This document shows positions 37,990-46,748 of a DNA stretch of 64,000 nt, one piece after another. Each line of letters starts with the position of its first letter. Position 1 is the stretch's first letter. The stretch is from assembly GCF_016805305.1 (NCBI RefSeq), contig NZ_JAERQN010000009.1:124001-188000 (forward strand), in the 5' to 3' direction. Both the position numbers and the translations under genes were made by a program. The DNA comes from Falsiroseomonas ponticola (GTDB lineage: Bacteria; Pseudomonadota; Alphaproteobacteria; Acetobacterales; Acetobacteraceae). The notes below the pieces were generated by a model. It saw only the letters and a program-made list of their open reading frames with translations, was not told where the DNA came from and ran no database searches.

Positions 37990-40260
37990 TCAGCCGGCGA
38001 TCTCGATGGTCACGGCCGGCAGGCTGGCCTGGTCCTTGGCGACCCAGCGGACATAGTCGAACACCAGGTCGGCCGAGACGCGGTACTTCCCGGGCGGCAG
38101 CTTGTGCGTCGGCAACTGGCCGCGCACCAGCACTTCCTGCCCCGCGCCGAGGCTGGTGCCGGGGACCAGCAGCCGGGCCTCCCGCGCCTTGGCGTCGGGG
38201 GCCACGGGCGTGATCCGGAAGCCGACCTGCATGGCGACATGGCCATCCACCACCACCGGCAGGGGCTGGGCGCCGTCGTTGCGGACGATGACGGAAACCG
38301 GCAGCTGCCGGCGCGCGGGGGTGGAGGGGCCGTTCGGCAGGCTGACGGTGGCGCTGGCGCGCAGCGGCGTGGCCGCCGCCACCGCCGCGCGGACGCGCGC
38401 CTGCAGGCCGGCATGCTCCGGGAGCCGCAGGTTCGGCATCGGCAGGGGGCCCGGCGGCGGTGCCGCGGGCTTGGGCGCGGCGGGCGCGGGCCGGGCGGCG
38501 GCAGGCGGCGCGGCCGGCTTGGCGGGCTCGGCCTGGGGCGCTTCGGCCTTGGCGGGGGCGGGCGCGCGCACCGGCGCGGCATCGGCCTTCCAGCCGGCCG
38601 CGGCCTCCGCCGCGCCGGGCAGCAGCAGGGCGGCGTAGTGGTGCATGGCGGCCTTGGCCGGGCCCTGGCAGTGCACGGTGTGGAAGCGCACCATCTCCCC
38701 CTCCGTCGAGCGGAAGTAGAGCTTCCCGTCCTGCAGGTAGGGCCGCTTCATCGGGCGGCCCGGGACCATCATCGTCAGCTCGTTCGGCGACCCGATCTCG
38801 ACGCCGTTGTCCAGCGTCGCGGCCTGGTCGAGCCCGCCATGGAAGGGCACCGCGTACTGGCTGCCCATGATGGCCGGGTTCTCGTCCCGGAAGTAGTAGA
38901 ACAGGTGCATGTCCTGGAAGGTGCGGCGGGTGCCGTTGGCCACCAGCTTGCCGCGCGCCATGGCGATCTTCTCGATCTCCTCCGGCGAGCGGTCGTAGAT
39001 GTTCAGCGTGAACTGGGACAGCGCCGTCAGCCCCGCCGTGTCGCGCACCGTCGTCGTCCAGGTCCAGTCGTTCATCGCGATGCCGGGCGGCATGCCGGCG
39101 ATGATGTCGGAAGCCGGGGAGAAGGCGAGCGCGTCGCTGTCGATGACGACGCACTGGTCGATGCGGTTCTTGCGGCAGTATTCCGCCACGATCAGCCAGC
39201 GCTGGAAGCTGAAGAGGCCGTAGGTCGCCTCCATGACCGAATGGTGGTGGAAGCGCTTCGCGAGCACGCTGGCATCGTCGAAATAGTCCGTCAGCGCCGC
39301 GAAGCGGCCGATGCCGAGCCCCGCCGTGCTGTCATCCCCCATGAGGACGACGTTGCCCGCGCCGTTCTGCAGCGCGAGGGAGGAAGCGCAGAGCGCCACG
39401 TATTCCTGCTGCCCGCGATGGACGACGATGAAGGGCGGCTGGTCCTTGCCCGCCGCCAAGACCGGCGCGGGCGAGGCGAGGGCGCGCTGCCGCAGGTCGC
39501 GCCCGATGGTGAGGCGGCGCGTCACGTCCTGTTCCACGGTGGCGCGGAAGCTGCCGGGCTCCCCCCCCTTCGCCGCCGCCAGCGTGCCGGCGAAATCCTG
39601 CGCGCCGAACAGCACGATGGTCGCGGCATCGCGCAGGCCGGGATCGGCCTCCGCATTGTCGATCATGGCGCGGGCGCGCTTCGCCAGCACGTCGAGCGGC
39701 CGCTGCCCGCCGAGATGCGGGCGGTTGCCGCCGAGGCCGGAGAGGAACTTCATGGCGATGTCGATGCCGCCCCCGGCCTGGCGCAGCCGCGCCAGGATGG
39801 CCAAGGTCCAGCGCCCCTCGGCATCGCGGGAATCCGCCAGCAGCCCCTCGGAAAGCCGGGCCTCGGCGATGCCGGCCAGCACGTCGTGCCGGTCCAGCAT
39901 GAGGGATGCGGTCACGGCCGCGACGGTGGCGGCGGCGGGGTCGTTGCGGTGGATCAGCAGGCGGGACCAGCGCCAGCATTCGCCGACCCAGTGGCGCGCC
40001 TCCGCGGCGGTCAGGCCTTCCAGCAGCGCGGCCCGGGTCGATTCGGCCTGGGCGATGTCACCCTGGCCGATGAAGGCCATCAGCCGGCGCGGCAGCAATT
40101 CGCGCACCGGCGGCATCTCCGCCAGCAGGCGCCCGGCTTCCACCGCCAGCCCCTTGCGCAGGAGGGCATCGACCTCCCGCGTCTGCCGGGTGATCTCGGC
40201 CTTGCCGCGCTGGGCTTCCTGCTTGGCGGTGGAGGCGGCGCGATCAGACTTCTGCGGCAT
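37990..40260 (-). CDS. glycosyltransferase-like multidomain protein
   Basis: A 756-residue protein. Residues 1-230 are helical and repeat-like (RKGLAVEAGRLLAEMPPVRELLPRRLMAF). Residues about 280-550 look like a GT-A-type domain: PPFIVVHRGQQEYVALCASSL, NVVLMGDDST, and CVVIDSDALAFSP, in which DSD is a candidate metal-binding DxD. NDWTW and TFQDMHLFYYF follow. A Pro/Ala-rich linker (about 580-630) leads to a C-terminal beta-sandwich (LPVSVIVRNDGAQPLPVVV...GKYRVSADLVFDY), possibly glycan-binding. ATG at 40260 is chosen because upstream codons are unlikely coding. It is divergent from the hydrolase-like gene. A cytosolic glycan polymerase or transferase role is inferred. Confidence 0.78.
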   Translation of the reverse strand: MPQKSDRAASTAKQEAQRGKAEITRQTREVDALLRKGLAVEAGRLLAEMPPVRELLPRRLMAFIGQGDIAQAESTRAALLEGLTAAEARHWVGECWRWSRLLIHRNDPAAATVAAVTASLMLDRHDVLAGIAEARLSEGLLADSRDAEGRWTLAILARLRQAGGGIDIAMKFLSGLGGNRPHLGGQRPLDVLAKRARAMIDNAEADPGLRDAATIVLFGAQDFAGTLAAAKGGEPGSFRATVEQDVTRRLTIGRDLRQRALASPAPVLAAGKDQPPFIVVHRGQQEYVALCASSLALQNGAGNVVLMGDDSTAGLGIGRFAALTDYFDDASVLAKRFHHHSVMEATYGLFSFQRWLIVAEYCRKNRIDQCVVIDSDALAFSPASDIIAGMPPGIAMNDWTWTTTVRDTAGLTALSQFTLNIYDRSPEEIEKIAMARGKLVANGTRRTFQDMHLFYYFRDENPAIMGSQYAVPFHGGLDQAATLDNGVEIGSPNELTMMVPGRPMKRPYLQDGKLYFRSTEGEMVRFHTVHCQGPAKAAMHHYAALLLPGAAEAAAGWKADAAPVRAPAPAKAEAPQAEPAKPAAPPAAARPAPAAPKPAAPPPGPLPMPNLRLPEHAGLQARVRAAVAAATPLRASATVSLPNGPSTPARRQLPVSVIVRNDGAQPLPVVVDGHVAMQVGFRITPVAPDAKAREARLLVPGTSLGAGQEVLVRGQLPTHKLPPGKYRVSADLVFDYVRWVAKDQASLPAVTIEIAG

Positions 40261-40408
40261 AGTCCGTGTACTACCTCTCGGTAAGCCCCTGGGCGGGTCT
40301 GGTTCTGCATAACGGCACGCCACGCCGCCGGGAAGGGCAATGCGTGCGCGACTTCAAATGCGGGGCGGAGACGCTATCCTGCCCGTCGCCGGCAGCCCGG
40401 AGATACCC

Positions 40409-41542
40409 TTGGCCGACACGCCCCCGCGACTCTTCGCCTTCACCGCCACGCGGCCCACCTTCATCAAGGTCAGCCAGGAGCATTCGAAGAGCCTGCCCCC
40501 CACCCACAAGCGCCTGGTGAAGGCCGGCACCGTGCTGCATGCGCAGGAAGCGACGCTTCTGGGCAGCTATGGCCGCGTGGTGGACATCCAGGTGGATGGG
40601 CAGAAGCTGCCGCTCGACTTCCAGTACATCTTCATGACCGACTGGGTCAGGGTGGAGACGCGCCCGCGCCCGCTGAAGGATAGCGGGCCGCTCGCCCCCA
40701 TCTCCCGCCCGCCCTTCGCCTATCGGCCGGTCGAGGTTCCCTGGATGCCGCGGCTGACGGAGCTTTCGGGCAACCTCATCCACTACCGGCCGGGCAACAA
40801 CCTGCTGGTGGTCAGCTTCGACCACCACGGGGCGGGGAAGAAATCCGGCAGCCCCTGGGCCGAGAAATTCGTGACCGAGCAGGGCTGGTCGCTGCTGGGC
40901 GTCACCTCCCGCGCCAGCACCTGGTTCCGCGCGCGGGACCTGCATGCGGCGATGGCCGGCATCGCGGAACGCGGCTTCTTCCAGCTGTTCGACCGCGTGG
41001 TCTTCATCGGCGCCTCCATGGGCGGCTACGGCGCCAGCGCCTTCTCCTCGCTCTGCCCGGGCGCGACGGTCGTCGCCACCAGCCCGCAGAGCACGCTCGA
41101 CCCGCGCCTCGCCCCCTGGGATGGCCGCTATGGCGGCGGCAGCCGGCAGGACTGGAACGGGCGCTTCGGGGATGCGGCGGCGGAGGCCGCGGCGGCGGGC
41201 CAGGTGATCATCGCCTATGACCCGCAGGTGCCGGAGGACCAGCTTCATGTCAGCCGCTACGGCACGCACAACCTGCTGGCGCTGCGGGCGCACTACCTGG
41301 GCCACGCCGTCGTCGCCTCCTTCCTCGAGATGAAGGTGCTGAAGCCCTTCATGCTGGAATGCATCGAGGGGACGATGACGCAGGACCGCTTCGCCGCCAT
41401 CGTGGAACGGCGCCGGCGCGCGCTGGCCTTCTACAGCAACCTCTACCTGCACGCGCAGCGCCGCGGCCGGACCGGGTTCATGGACCGCCTGCGCGGCGCC
41501 ATGCCGGATATCGAATTCTGGTCGCGCGTGCCGCAAGGCTGA
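40409..41542 (+). CDS. alpha/beta-hydrolase-like protein with N-terminal SH3-like domain
   Basis: A 377-residue protein if it starts at the TTG at 40409, which has GGAG 6-7 nt upstream. In-frame ATGs at 40340 and 40358 are alternatives. The N-terminal 70 residues (FTATRPTFIKVSQEHSKSLPPTHKRLVKAGTVL) resemble a small beta-domain found on some phage and bacterial wall hydrolases. The rest holds a serine-hydrolase elbow, FIGASMGGYGASAF, with the nucleophile Ser between Ala and Met, and a late histidine candidate in HVSRYGTHNL. An acyl esterase or transferase acting on surface glycan fits the context, but no substrate can be named. Confidence 0.75.
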   Translation: MADTPPRLFAFTATRPTFIKVSQEHSKSLPPTHKRLVKAGTVLHAQEATLLGSYGRVVDIQVDGQKLPLDFQYIFMTDWVRVETRPRPLKDSGPLAPISRPPFAYRPVEVPWMPRLTELSGNLIHYRPGNNLLVVSFDHHGAGKKSGSPWAEKFVTEQGWSLLGVTSRASTWFRARDLHAAMAGIAERGFFQLFDRVVFIGASMGGYGASAFSSLCPGATVVATSPQSTLDPRLAPWDGRYGGGSRQDWNGRFGDAAAEAAAAGQVIIAYDPQVPEDQLHVSRYGTHNLLALRAHYLGHAVVASFLEMKVLKPFMLECIEGTMTQDRFAAIVERRRRALAFYSNLYLHAQRRGRTGFMDRLRGAMPDIEFWSRVPQG

Positions 41543-41560
41543 GGCAAGGCGCGGCGCCGC

Positions 41561-42601
41561 TCAGGGCGCCGCGAAGCGGCTGGTGACGCCGGCCAGCGCG
41601 CCGACCAAGCGGCCGAGCCGGTCGTAGCTCTGCTCCCGCAGCGTCACGAAGCGCGCCAGGCTCGCCTCCTCCTCCGGCGTCCAGCCCGCATATTCGGCGG
41701 GGTCGAAGCTGGCCAGCGCCTCCGGCGTGATCAGGCGGCGCGTGCTGCCGAAGACGTCGTTCAGCAGGTTGGTGATCTTGCCGGTATTGGATTCGACCGC
41801 GACGAAGGGCGTGCCGGTGGCGATGGCGTAGCAGCAGGCGTGGTAGCGCCCGGTGACGAGCAGATCGAGCGCGCCGATGTTGCGGGCATAGTGGTAGATC
41901 GCCCGCGCCGGCGGCGGCGGCTTGTAGAGCACGTTGCGGAAGATCATCCCATGCGTCGCCGCGGCCGCGCGCAGATGCATGGTGATCGCGCGCAGGACGG
42001 AGTCGGTGTAGCCGATCACCTTGGGCGGCCGGGCCGGGGGCGCCGTGCGGGCCGACCGGAAATCATGGAACATCGAGAAGTCGGGGCAGTAGAACGGATC
42101 CGCCAGGCCGAAGCGCAGCGGCTCCGCGATGCTGGCGCGGTCACGGACGGCGACGAGGCTGAAATGGCGCAGATGGTCGTAGACCGTGCCGTCATTCGCC
42201 TCCAGCGTCGTGTTCAGCATGATGCCGGGGATCCGCAGCGTCTGGCGGCAGAAGGGGCCGAGCCAGGCGAGCTTGATCGCCGTCTGCTTGTTGTGGTGCA
42301 TGGAGCCTTCGCCATTGACGATGATGGCGGCGGCATTGGCCGCGGCGGCGGCGAAATCCGGGTCATCCTGCCAGTCGCGGCCGAGCGGCTGGAAATGGAT
42401 AGGCCGCATGCCGTGGCGCGGCAGGAAGACGCTCAGCGCCTCCATCACCGCCAGGCAGCCATAATGGCGGTCCGGGCGGGTGTCGTTCACCACCACCACC
42501 GGCACCAGATCCTCCGGCCAGGGCGCCGTGCGCGCGGGACCGACCGGGTCCTTCGGCGGGATGTCGGGGTCGGCCGGCGTGTCGGTGGTCGTTGCGCTCA
42601 C
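41561..42601 (-). CDS. polysaccharide pyruvyl transferase family protein
   Basis: A 346-residue protein of the CsaB/WcaK pyruvyl transferase family. These enzymes add pyruvate ketals from PEP to sugars of exopolysaccharide or wall polymer. Diagnostic parts are VVVVNDTRPDRHYGCLAVMEAL near residue 35, AAIIVNGEGSMHHN near 90, SLVAVRDRAS near 150, and the C-terminal LLVTGRYHACCYAIATGTPFVAVESNTGKI. The length fits. Some members lack proven pyruvyl transfer, so the exact reaction stays open. It lies convergent with the alpha/beta-hydrolase-like gene and divergent from the beta-helix gene. Confidence 0.88.
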   Translation of the reverse strand: MSATTTDTPADPDIPPKDPVGPARTAPWPEDLVPVVVVNDTRPDRHYGCLAVMEALSVFLPRHGMRPIHFQPLGRDWQDDPDFAAAAANAAAIIVNGEGSMHHNKQTAIKLAWLGPFCRQTLRIPGIMLNTTLEANDGTVYDHLRHFSLVAVRDRASIAEPLRFGLADPFYCPDFSMFHDFRSARTAPPARPPKVIGYTDSVLRAITMHLRAAAATHGMIFRNVLYKPPPPARAIYHYARNIGALDLLVTGRYHACCYAIATGTPFVAVESNTGKITNLLNDVFGSTRRLITPEALASFDPAEYAGWTPEEEASLARFVTLREQSYDRLGRLVGALAGVTSRFAAP

Positions 42602-42794
42602 TATCCGAGGCTCCCGTCTCGTGCCGCCCGATCTTCCGGCCGGTGCATGACGGCGCCATGTCGGGCGGTGCCGTTACGGTTCGTGCCGGTACGGGCGGGC
42701 CGCCGCACACTATGGTGGCCCGCCCGGTGCGGCAAGGTGCGTGCTGCGCTGCCGCATTGGACGCCATGGGTGGGGCAGGGGTATCAGGGGACGC

Positions 42795-44654
42795 ATGAAG
42801 ACCGGGATGGCTGACACGCTCCAGCGCCTGCGCGCCGCCGCGCCCCGGGCGTTGCGGCGCTCCTTCCTCCTCACGCCGCTCCTCGGCCTTGGCGCCTTCA
42901 CGCGGTCGGCGCATGCCGCGCCGGAGGCTGCCGCGGCGCCGCCCCCCGCGCCCGGCGCGGCGGCGCCCCTGGCCGGGACCGGCCCGGCGGAGGCGGCGGG
43001 GCAGGGGGGCCTGGTCCAGCAATCCGCGGCCTGGCGCGTCACCACGCAGGGCGACCTGGCGGCGGCCTATGTCAACGTCATCCCGACCTTCCGCCAAGCC
43101 GGGGGCGAGGCCGCGCGCACGGTGGCGGATGAGCTGCGGGAACGCGTCTCCGTCACCCAGTTCATGACGGGGGGGCGCACCGCCGGGGCGGCGATCGCCG
43201 CCGCCATCGACCATGTCTGGCGCAACAATGGCGACCGGGGCGGGGAGGTGCTGCTGCCCGCCGGGCCGCCGCTGGTGGTCGGCGCCCCCATCGCGGCGCG
43301 GCCCGGGGTCACGGTGCGCGGCACCGGCGCGCGGATCGAGGTGCCGGCCAATACGCCCGGGCGGTCCTTCGGCCTGTTCGACGTGGATGGCACCGACCGC
43401 TTCACGCTGCTGGACCTCACCCTCTCGCTGTCCCGCCGCGCCGGGCCGGCGGTGATCCGCGGCGATGCGTCCGACTTCAGCGCGCGCGGGCTCCGGGTGG
43501 AAGGCGGGCGCAGCATCTGGTTCGCGCGCGGCCGCCGCGCCCGGATCGCCGACATGATCTGCTGGGGCGGCACCAACGCCGTGGGCGGGGGCGGCGGGCC
43601 CGACGACCGGTCGGAGGACGTGGTCGTCACCAACCTGCAGGCCTACGACATGCAGGACGAGGCCATCGACATCAACTTCAACATGGCCGGCTTCTACCTC
43701 TCTGGCTTCACCTTCCGCCGCTGCAGCCTGGCGCGGCGGGGCGAGGTGATCGACATCGGCGGCGGCGAATGCCGCGACATCACCATCGCGAACGGCCTGG
43801 TGGATTGCTCGGGCTCCCCCCACCGCGTCGGCGGCATCGGCGTGAAGCGCAACACGCGCAACGTCAGCATCACCGGCGTCGATATCATCAACGGCCAGGC
43901 CGAGGGCTCGGTCGCGATCCGGCTGCACAACAGCATGCGGGTCAACATCGCGGCGGTGAATGTCGGGCCCGGCTTCACCTACGGCTTCTACAGCAACAGC
44001 GGGACGAACGAGGTGGAGTGGCGCGGCGGCCGCTGCGACAGCCCGCTGCGCATCAATGGCGGCGCGGATGTGGACCTCGACGTCATGCATGATGGCGGCA
44101 ACACGGAGTCCACCTTGCCCGCCTTCACCGTCGCGGCCGGCGCCCGCCGGGCGACGATCCGCGGCCTGGTGCGGAACCGCCCCCGCGCGCCCGCGGTGCT
44201 GCTGGGCTTCGGCCGCGGCAGCACGGAGGGTTGCCGCGTGCTGGACCTGCAGGCCCAGGGCGTGGAGCGTGCCATTGCGGGCCTGGCGCGGACGGAGGGG
44301 TTGCGGGTCAGCGGCCTTCGTGCCGCCGCGATCGGGAAGGAGGCGATCCACCTGGCCGATGGCGCGCGGGACGCCACGCTGCGCGACATCACCGTGGCCG
44401 ATTACTCCCGCGATGCCGCCGCGCGCCATGCGGCGATCCGCCTCGGCGCGGGCTGCGACGGCGCCATCCTGCGCGACATCCGCACCCGCGACAGCGGGGA
44501 GGAGGGGGCCCGGACCGCCGGGCCGGCCGTGGCGATCGACGGTGCGTCGCGCGGCGTGATCCTGGACGGCATCGTGGCCGCCCAGGCCCCGGCCGCCGTG
44601 GCGGGCGCCGAGCGCCTGTCCGGCAGCATGGTCGGCGCCACCGTCACGCTGTGA
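42795..44654 (+). CDS. exported right-handed beta-helix protein (pectate-lyase superfamily)
   Basis: A 619-residue secreted protein. The signal carries a twin arginine (L-R21-R22-S-F-L-L-T), then a hydrophobic stretch and cleavage near SAHA-41, so Tat export is plausible. An Ala/Pro-rich segment follows. From about residue 130 the chain is built of short repeats rich in Asp, Gly and Asn (CRDITIANGLVDC, VSITGVDIINGQ), typical of a parallel beta-helix. It could be a polysaccharide lyase, epimerase or structural protein. No lyase active-site set is obvious. ATG at 42795 has AGGGG upstream. A hairpin follows its stop. Confidence 0.8.
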   Translation: MKTGMADTLQRLRAAAPRALRRSFLLTPLLGLGAFTRSAHAAPEAAAAPPPAPGAAAPLAGTGPAEAAGQGGLVQQSAAWRVTTQGDLAAAYVNVIPTFRQAGGEAARTVADELRERVSVTQFMTGGRTAGAAIAAAIDHVWRNNGDRGGEVLLPAGPPLVVGAPIAARPGVTVRGTGARIEVPANTPGRSFGLFDVDGTDRFTLLDLTLSLSRRAGPAVIRGDASDFSARGLRVEGGRSIWFARGRRARIADMICWGGTNAVGGGGGPDDRSEDVVVTNLQAYDMQDEAIDINFNMAGFYLSGFTFRRCSLARRGEVIDIGGGECRDITIANGLVDCSGSPHRVGGIGVKRNTRNVSITGVDIINGQAEGSVAIRLHNSMRVNIAAVNVGPGFTYGFYSNSGTNEVEWRGGRCDSPLRINGGADVDLDVMHDGGNTESTLPAFTVAAGARRATIRGLVRNRPRAPAVLLGFGRGSTEGCRVLDLQAQGVERAIAGLARTEGLRVSGLRAAAIGKEAIHLADGARDATLRDITVADYSRDAAARHAAIRLGAGCDGAILRDIRTRDSGEEGARTAGPAVAIDGASRGVILDGIVAAQAPAAVAGAERLSGSMVGATVTL

Positions 44655-44692
44655 GCGAGGGGCGCCGCCCTTTCGTCCCCGCGGGCGTACCC

Positions 44693-44707
44693 GGCGGGAA
44701 ACCCGCC
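44693..44707. terminator. short hairpin terminator
   Basis: GGCGGG-AAA-CCCGCC forms a perfect 6-bp stem with a 3-nt loop at 44693-44707, between the convergent beta-helix gene (stop at 44654) and the WcbI-type gene (stop at 44712). No T run follows. Confidence 0.55.
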
Positions 44708-44711
44708 AGCC

Positions 44712-45599
44712 TCAGGCGAGGTCGCCCTCGAGGCTCGCCGCCGGCTCCGGCAGCACGACCTCCTTCTCCAGGAAGCGGCGGACGCGATCGACCGTCATGG
44801 AGCGCAGCGGGCCCCCGGCCTCCCGCATCACCTGGTAGGAGGCGGCGATGAAATCCTCCAGCGCCATGCTCTCCCCGTCCTGGGTGCGGAAGGTGGTCTC
44901 GCCCTCATGGTTGATCCGCCGCGCCAGCTCCGGATAGAGCGGCCAGCCGGGCCCCTTCGCCAGCTCATCCTCCGGCACCGGCGCTTCCCGCGTCGGCAGG
45001 CCCGCCTGGGCGAGGGCCTGGCGCGTCATATCGTGGATGATGTCGGCCTTGGGGTGGTTGATGGTGTGCATGTAGACCGTGCCCGCCGCGACGAAGCGGG
45101 AGAAGTCGTAGCCGAGCCGCCCCGTGTCGCGTTGCAGGCTGTCGGAGGCCCGGGCGATCTGCTGCGCGTAGCTGGCGCCGGCATAGACATAGGCGTTGAA
45201 CAGGGCGGTCGCCCGCCGTTCGGACAGGCCGAGCTGGAACGCCGCCGTGCAGATGGCGGAATGGTATTCGCCGAGCGGCCCCCGCAGCCGGCCCGACGGG
45301 CCTGCCACATAGGTGCAGTCCGGGTGGAAGCCGGTGACGGCGATGTAGGGGAATGGGACGACGCGCACCTTGCTGGACAGCGCCACCTGGCCGAGCGGGC
45401 CGGCCAGGTCGTGCTCCGGGTGCTGCGCCAGGACGAGCTCGCACTTCGCAAGCCGTTCCGCCGCGCCCTGGCGCTGTTCCGGCGTGTAGCGGCCGATCTT
45501 GGCGGCGTGGATGATATCGACCTCCGCCCCCGGGATCAGGGCGGCCACGCTGCGCGCCACGCCACGGGCCTGGCAGTTGCCGATGACGCCAACCTTCAT
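44712..45599 (-). CDS. WcbI-type polysaccharide biosynthesis protein (second copy)
   Basis: A 295-residue protein with the WcbI start MKVGVIG7-N-C-Q10, where GNCQ is the family signature at the first Rossmann-like strand. VTGFHPDCTYV and RRATALFNAYVYAGASY are shared with the other WcbI-type protein here. In Burkholderia WcbI is needed for capsule assembly and its structure binds coenzyme A, so acyl transfer to sugar is a reasonable inference. Its ATG overlaps the stop of the GSCFA gene by 4 nt. It is the last gene of a four-gene operon GSCFA-WcbI-GSCFA-WcbI. Confidence 0.85.
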   Translation of the reverse strand: MKVGVIGNCQARGVARSVAALIPGAEVDIIHAAKIGRYTPEQRQGAAERLAKCELVLAQHPEHDLAGPLGQVALSSKVRVVPFPYIAVTGFHPDCTYVAGPSGRLRGPLGEYHSAICTAAFQLGLSERRATALFNAYVYAGASYAQQIARASDSLQRDTGRLGYDFSRFVAAGTVYMHTINHPKADIIHDMTRQALAQAGLPTREAPVPEDELAKGPGWPLYPELARRINHEGETTFRTQDGESMALEDFIAASYQVMREAGGPLRSMTVDRVRRFLEKEVVLPEPAASLEGDLA

Positions 45600-46681
45600 G
45601 GATCGAGAGCCTCTTCGTCGCAGACGACCTTGTAGAGCGCTTCCAGCTCCGCATCCTCCGTCGCCGCATTGCTGGGGACGGGCTTGGGCGCCGGCGCGGC
45701 GGCCTTCTCGGCCGGCCGGGGTGCGGCCGGGGCGGGCGGCGGCGCGACCGCCTTCCCCGCCAGGAAGCGCCGCTTGAACATGCCGAGCACATGGTCCACG
45801 CCCGTCGGCTGGACCGATCGCAGATCGTCGGCGAAGTGGCCGTAGCGCGCGTGATGGCCGGTGATGATCTCGTAGGAGGGGAAGTAGGCGACGTCCGGCA
45901 GGGATTGCGACACTTCCTCCGCCACCACGCGCAGCGCGGACTTGCTGTAGATGGTGGAGACCAGCACGTGCCGCGGCTCATAGGTCGCGATCAGCGGGAC
46001 CGGCGACACGGTGAGGATCACCCGCAGGTCCGGGCGCAGCAGCCGGAGCTTGGTGATGAAGGCCGTCAGGTCTTCCGTCATCTCCGCGACGCGGCGATTC
46101 ACGAAGCGGTAGCTGGCATGTTCCGGCGCGCCTGCGACGCCGGGGGCCAGCGGCACCACGGCGCCATCCTGCTCGCATTCCCAGGTCTCGGTCAGGCCGA
46201 GGGTGAAGACGAAGACGTCGCAGGTCTCGAACATCGTGCGCACGGCGGCCAGGTGCCGCGTGCGGTCCTTGACCAGCGCTTCCACGGTGCGGAACCCATC
46301 GGGTTCCACCTGCGGGCGGAAGGGATCGACGAAGGCGCCGTCCGGCCGCCGCCAGACCTCATCCACCGGGGAGAAGAGGCCATAGGCGCGCTGGAACAGC
46401 TGCAGCATCTGCCGGGTGGAGTAGATGTTGCCGAAGCGCGCGGGATAGACGCCGTAGTTGCGCGCCTCCGGCCCGGCCTCCGTGACGATGTAGTTGAAGC
46501 CCTCGCGCAGCAGGGCGCGGGAGATGTGCTGGGCGAAGCAGCTGCCCGCCGTCGCGATCCGGTCTTCCGGCGTCAGGCGGAAGGGGGGATCGTCGGTCGG
46601 ATCGACCGCCTCCGGCGCCGGGCGCGCCACCGAGCGCCCCCAGAAGGCACGGTCCGGCAGGTTCGCGTAGGGGCTTTGCAT
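45596..46681 (-). CDS. GSCFA-domain protein (second copy)
   Basis: A 361-residue protein of the GSCFA family, related to SGNH/GDSL hydrolases. The naming motif is IATAG46-S-C-F-A50-QHISR. Other blocks are VFTLGLTETWEC, ILTVSPVPLIATYEPRHVLVSTIYSKSALR and YFPSYEIITGHH, and DLRSVQPTGVDHVL holds a DxxH-like end. The start MQSPYANLPDRAFW matches both other GSCFA proteins here, so it is preferred over an ATG 51 nt upstream; GGAGC lies 9 nt upstream. A Pro/Ala-rich linker precedes a conserved tail, VVCDEEAL. It is paired with the WcbI-type gene that follows. A sugar esterase or acyltransferase role is inferred. Confidence 0.87.
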   Translation of the reverse strand: MQSPYANLPDRAFWGRSVARPAPEAVDPTDDPPFRLTPEDRIATAGSCFAQHISRALLREGFNYIVTEAGPEARNYGVYPARFGNIYSTRQMLQLFQRAYGLFSPVDEVWRRPDGAFVDPFRPQVEPDGFRTVEALVKDRTRHLAAVRTMFETCDVFVFTLGLTETWECEQDGAVVPLAPGVAGAPEHASYRFVNRRVAEMTEDLTAFITKLRLLRPDLRVILTVSPVPLIATYEPRHVLVSTIYSKSALRVVAEEVSQSLPDVAYFPSYEIITGHHARYGHFADDLRSVQPTGVDHVLGMFKRRFLAGKAVAPPPAPAAPRPAEKAAAPAPKPVPSNAATEDAELEALYKVVCDEEALDP

Positions 46682-46748
46682 CGGGACCACGCTCCTTTGC
46701 GCAATCAGGGTTTGCGCTTCACTGGCAGGCAATCGGATGGGCGCGGCG

